Assembly (NCBI RefSeq): GCF_040802235.1
Contig: NC_133165.1
Coordinates: forward strand, 45,707,629 to 45,771,628
Source of the DNA: Manis javanica
Lineage: Eukaryota; Chordata; Mammalia; Pholidota; Manidae
Direction of reading: 5' to 3'
Length of the DNA: 64,000 nucleotides
The translations under genes and the position numbers were made by a program. Positions within the stretch are counted from its first letter, which is position 1. Each line of letters begins with the position of its first letter. Shown piece after piece: positions 60,965 to 64,000 of this stretch. The notes under the pieces were generated by a model. That model searched no databases. It saw nothing but the letters and a program-made list of their open reading frames with translations, and was not told the origin of the DNA.

Positions 60965-63900
60965 AGAGGAGGAGCTTCAGCTGGAGCCCAAACCATTGTG
61001 GAAAGGCAGAATTGTATTTGCTCAGATTGGGAAACTAAAGCCAGATGAGGCAGAGTCAGTCTGCACCTGTCCCCTGTCTTGGACCTTCCAGCTGTGCAGT
61101 CTCACTCCAGCACTGCCACCTGGCCGTCAGGCTGAATGAGTTGTAGTTCTTCAGCTGTACCCAGAGGAGAAAAGGAGAACCAGCGGCAAGGGCCCTTTAA
61201 ATGCCCAAGCCCCACCCCCCAAGCCTGCCCTGCCTGGGACTTTAGGGCTGGCCTGGGCCAGGCCTGTCAGTTTCCTGATCTGAGGAGTCTTGTAGCCGCT
61301 GTATTTGTGGATGTGAGTACTTTGGTGTAGCCCCAGAGCCCCAAACCAGTGGTGGGATCTTGTGTCCCTCAAGGCTCTCTTAGCCCTCACCCGCCTTCTG
61401 GGAGGGCCTTGTTCTGCTGGGGAAGGTAGGACCTCTGAATGAGAGTAGGGAGGAAGTGGATTGGAGTGTGGCCTCAAGACGTTTTGCTTTTCTTGTTGGA
61501 TGTTTCTGTCTTTGGAAGTAAGGTAGATCAATTTGTCACCTTGCCAACACCCCTCACCTTCAAAATTTCAGGCCCCTCTGACTTAAGGCTCTCACATCAG
61601 AAATAACAGCAGGAGGCCACTCAAACTCTCTTCTGGAGCTAGATTGATCTCTGCAATCTATACTCATCTGTCCCCTTCCCTGGGGACCTAGACTCTGGCC
61701 TGTCCCCTTGAGATTTTAGAATGTGACTTATCCCCATTAAGATCACTTAACTATGCCAAATGTTGAGATTTTCCTACTGCTCCACTCAGGGCTGTGCCAA
61801 CTGTGGTCCTTGCAGATCACTTGACAAGTCATTAGCAGAAGGAATTTAAGGTAGGCTTGATTTCCTGAAGGTGTAGTTTGGTGAGCAAGGCTTTTTTTAT
61901 TTCATTTTTTTTTCTTTGAGGGGAGGAAGTGAAAAGCAGGAAACCCATTTGGACCCACCAGCCTGTGGTGGATCCTGGATCTGGCGCTCAGGAGTGGAGC
62001 ATAAAGGGGCGGGAAGTCATAGTGAGGCAGATATCCCTCTGTTCTCTGCTCCCTGCCTGGGTAGACTCCTAGGAAAGGCTGGTTGTCAGGTGCGATGTCA
62101 ACGGACTCCCTGGAAACTCCTGTTTTAGCCTTTAGCACACAGGGTACCCGCCTGCTCCTGATGAACCTTTCTGAGCAGGGAAGCCCTCCAAAGCCTTGAT
62201 TAGGTAGGGCAGCCACTTTGAATGGATGATGGTCCAGGGACAACCTGAGGGCTCCAGGGTAACTCATGCCTCTTTGTTGGGTGTTGCCCTCCCAGGTTGC
62301 AGAAAATGCTCACCTTTGGACTGCTATTGACGCTGTTTCCTCCAGAGTGCCCAGCCCTAGTTAAGGTCCTTACCTTCTTGTTCTGTGCTTAGTCTTAACA
62401 CTGCTGCCTGAGAAGCCATGCTGCCTCCTGGTTTGAGGGCTCTGCAATCATGCTACCTGGCGTGGAATTCTGGATCCATTTTTTGATCATTGTGTGATCC
62501 TGAGCAATGTTTCTTAACTTCTAGGCTCTTGTGAGGATTAAATGAGTTAATTAAAGGCACTTAATACAATGCCTGACACAAAGTTCTTAATAAATGGGGG
62601 CTGTTATTTGGGATTACTTTGAGATTACCAAAGATACAAATTCCAGAATTCCTCTCCTGGAAACCCTGGCCTGGTGGGTCTGGGGTGAGGCCTGGGAAGT
62701 AGGACCAACACTGCCGGCTGAGTCCTGTAATTGGACGAGATGAGAAAACATTGATCTGGATCAGGGGTTCTGAAGCCTGGTTCCTAAGTCACTACTAATT
62801 GAGGCATCCTCACCTTCAATGACTGACATTAATTGGCAGTGTCTGGGAGGTAGGATGGAGGGAAGGCAAGAGATATCCTGAGTAGGCAGTTTCTGCTCTG
62901 TCCCTAGTGAGACCACCAAGCTGCTGCTCTCTCAAAGCAGGCCAGTTGGGCTGGAGTGTTCTAAGATTTTCTTAAAATAAGGGAAACTGCCAGTTGAGCC
63001 CCTGTTTATGCTGAACTTAGTATGTTTTCCTAAACCTAAGCTCCACAGAAGTGATGCTAGCAAGGCTGTCACCAGCTTCACCTCCAACTTCAGGCCTGCC
63101 TGGGACGTTTGTGTGGATAAGGGGGCTGCTTGGACCTGGGAGAGGTGGAAGGGGGCTGGAAGAGAATAAATGAAATCTCCAGCCCTTGAGGAATTGGCAA
63201 TAATCTGAGCTCATTATTCCTCCCAGCAACACTTTGATGAGCTCCTGTGCATTAAAGACATCCTCCAGTCCCTAATCCCTTAAAATCTAGGAAACAGGCA
63301 CTGTTATTCCCACTTCAGTCTAGGAGAGTACAGCTCAGAGCTAGCAAGTGGCCCAGGATTCTGCTGACAGTGACGGAACCCAGCCTTTGCTATATAACCA
63401 TCTGTGGGAGAGCTTTTAAATATAACAATGCTTGGACCATACTGCAGACCAATTACATCAAAAAGTACCCAGAATGGGTGGTTTTAAAAGATCTCCAGGT
63501 GATCATAATACACAGCCAGGGTTGAGAGTGGCTGCTGAAGACCACAGCTGCTCCTTACTTTAATCTGTGCCCAAATCATTGGGGATCTGGTTAAAATATT
63601 GTTTGATTTAGCATTTCTCAGTGGGGCCCAAGATTCTCCCACCCATTTAAGCTTCCAGGTAATGGTGATGCTGCTCTTCCTTGAAGACCAGTACACGTGT
63701 AGCTGGTCCATTGGGTACCTGATGTTTAAGACTGTGTCAGCCACTCATAGTTGACCCTGAAGATCTCAGATATGTAGATATGTATCTCATGCTCTGGTAA
63801 AATTTAATATGTGTACTTTTGAGCCAAGAAGGTCAAGAGCTGCCTCTTAACCAGAGGATGAGCCCAGCTTCTGCTTACAGACTGTTTTGTTCTCTGCTCA

Positions 63901-64000
63901 GCTGTGCAGTACCCTCCCTTCTTTGTGTGGTGCAGCAGGGGAGCTACTGGTCGCTGAGACTTTGGGTGAAAGTTGACTGGTTCTTCTAGGAACCTCATGA
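60965..64000. other. Downstream region, no coding exon seen
   Basis: No frame resembles the next gene expected by synteny, MVP. A MIR in + orientation lies at about 62430-62605 (GTGATCCTGAGCAATGTTTC, GTGAGGATTAAATGAGTTAA). Charlie/MER-like texts occur near 63480-63680 (AGATCTCCAGGTGATCATAA). A MIR-like trace lies at 63270-63360. A GC-richer segment at 61960-62060 with CATAAAGGGGCGGG could be promoter-like. Confidence 0.5.
62430..62605 (+). repeat. MIR SINE fossil
   Basis: Forward MIR landmarks in order: GTGTGATCCTGAGCAATG, then TTAACTTCTAGGCTCTTG, GAGGATTAAATGAGTTAA, CAATGCCTGACACAAAGTTC and AATAAATGG. Confidence 0.75.

Overview
The window is mammalian nuclear DNA. It carries spliced genes with GT/AG introns, CpG-island promoters and AATAAA-type poly(A) signals, plus MIR fossils, L1 LINEs and endogenous retroviruses (ERVs). 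From remembered gene order, the right half matches the segment KIF22 - MAZ - PRRT2 - PAGR1 of human 16p11.2, with all four genes on the + strand. The species is not fixed by the sequence. A placental mammal with active L1 and gamma-type ERVs is certain. I see no Alu, B1/B2 or bovid SINEs and only one degraded tRNA-Lys-derived SINE-like piece. That would suit a SINE-poor laurasiatherian, a pangolin for example, but this is inference.

Layout. 1-2730: unique DNA with old L1 fragments. 2731-14927: an antisense full-length-type L1 (element A), cut in two by a second antisense L1 (element B, 5055-10968). Both have recognisable target-site duplications and both are dead. 15322-20536: a + strand ERV with a tRNA-His-type primer site and almost all of pol removed. 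20537-25392: mostly unassigned, with MIR and L1M fossils and one LTR-like stretch. 25393-32561: a - strand ERV with a perfect tRNA-Phe-type primer site, two 249-bp LTRs that read as identical, broken gag-pro-pol-env and no integrase, inserted into an old L1M fossil. 32562-34040: no gene seen.

The gene block starts at about 34.04 kb. KIF22 (coding 34376-47735, 14 coding exons, 651 aa) is a chromokinesin. MAZ (49127-52607, 482 aa, plus an alternative first exon at 48585 and an alternative last exon at 51940) is a C2H2 zinc-finger factor. PRRT2 (55490-57074, 344 aa) is a presynaptic membrane protein. PAGR1 (58844-60754, 254 aa) is a subunit of the KMT2C/D-PTIP histone methyltransferase complex. 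All four reading frames are intact after splicing. The genes are packed head to tail with 0.3-2 kb between them and have unrelated jobs; they share a compact, GC-rich, probably broadly expressed domain rather than a pathway. 61-64 kb shows no coding exon; the next gene expected from synteny is MVP.

The most notable items are the young-looking but defective tRNA-Phe ERV, with repeats in its leader and an unexplained insert in gag; the nested L1 pair; replacement of the human PRRT2 poly-C mutation hotspot by a poly-A run; and a GTG where human KIF22 has its first ATG.
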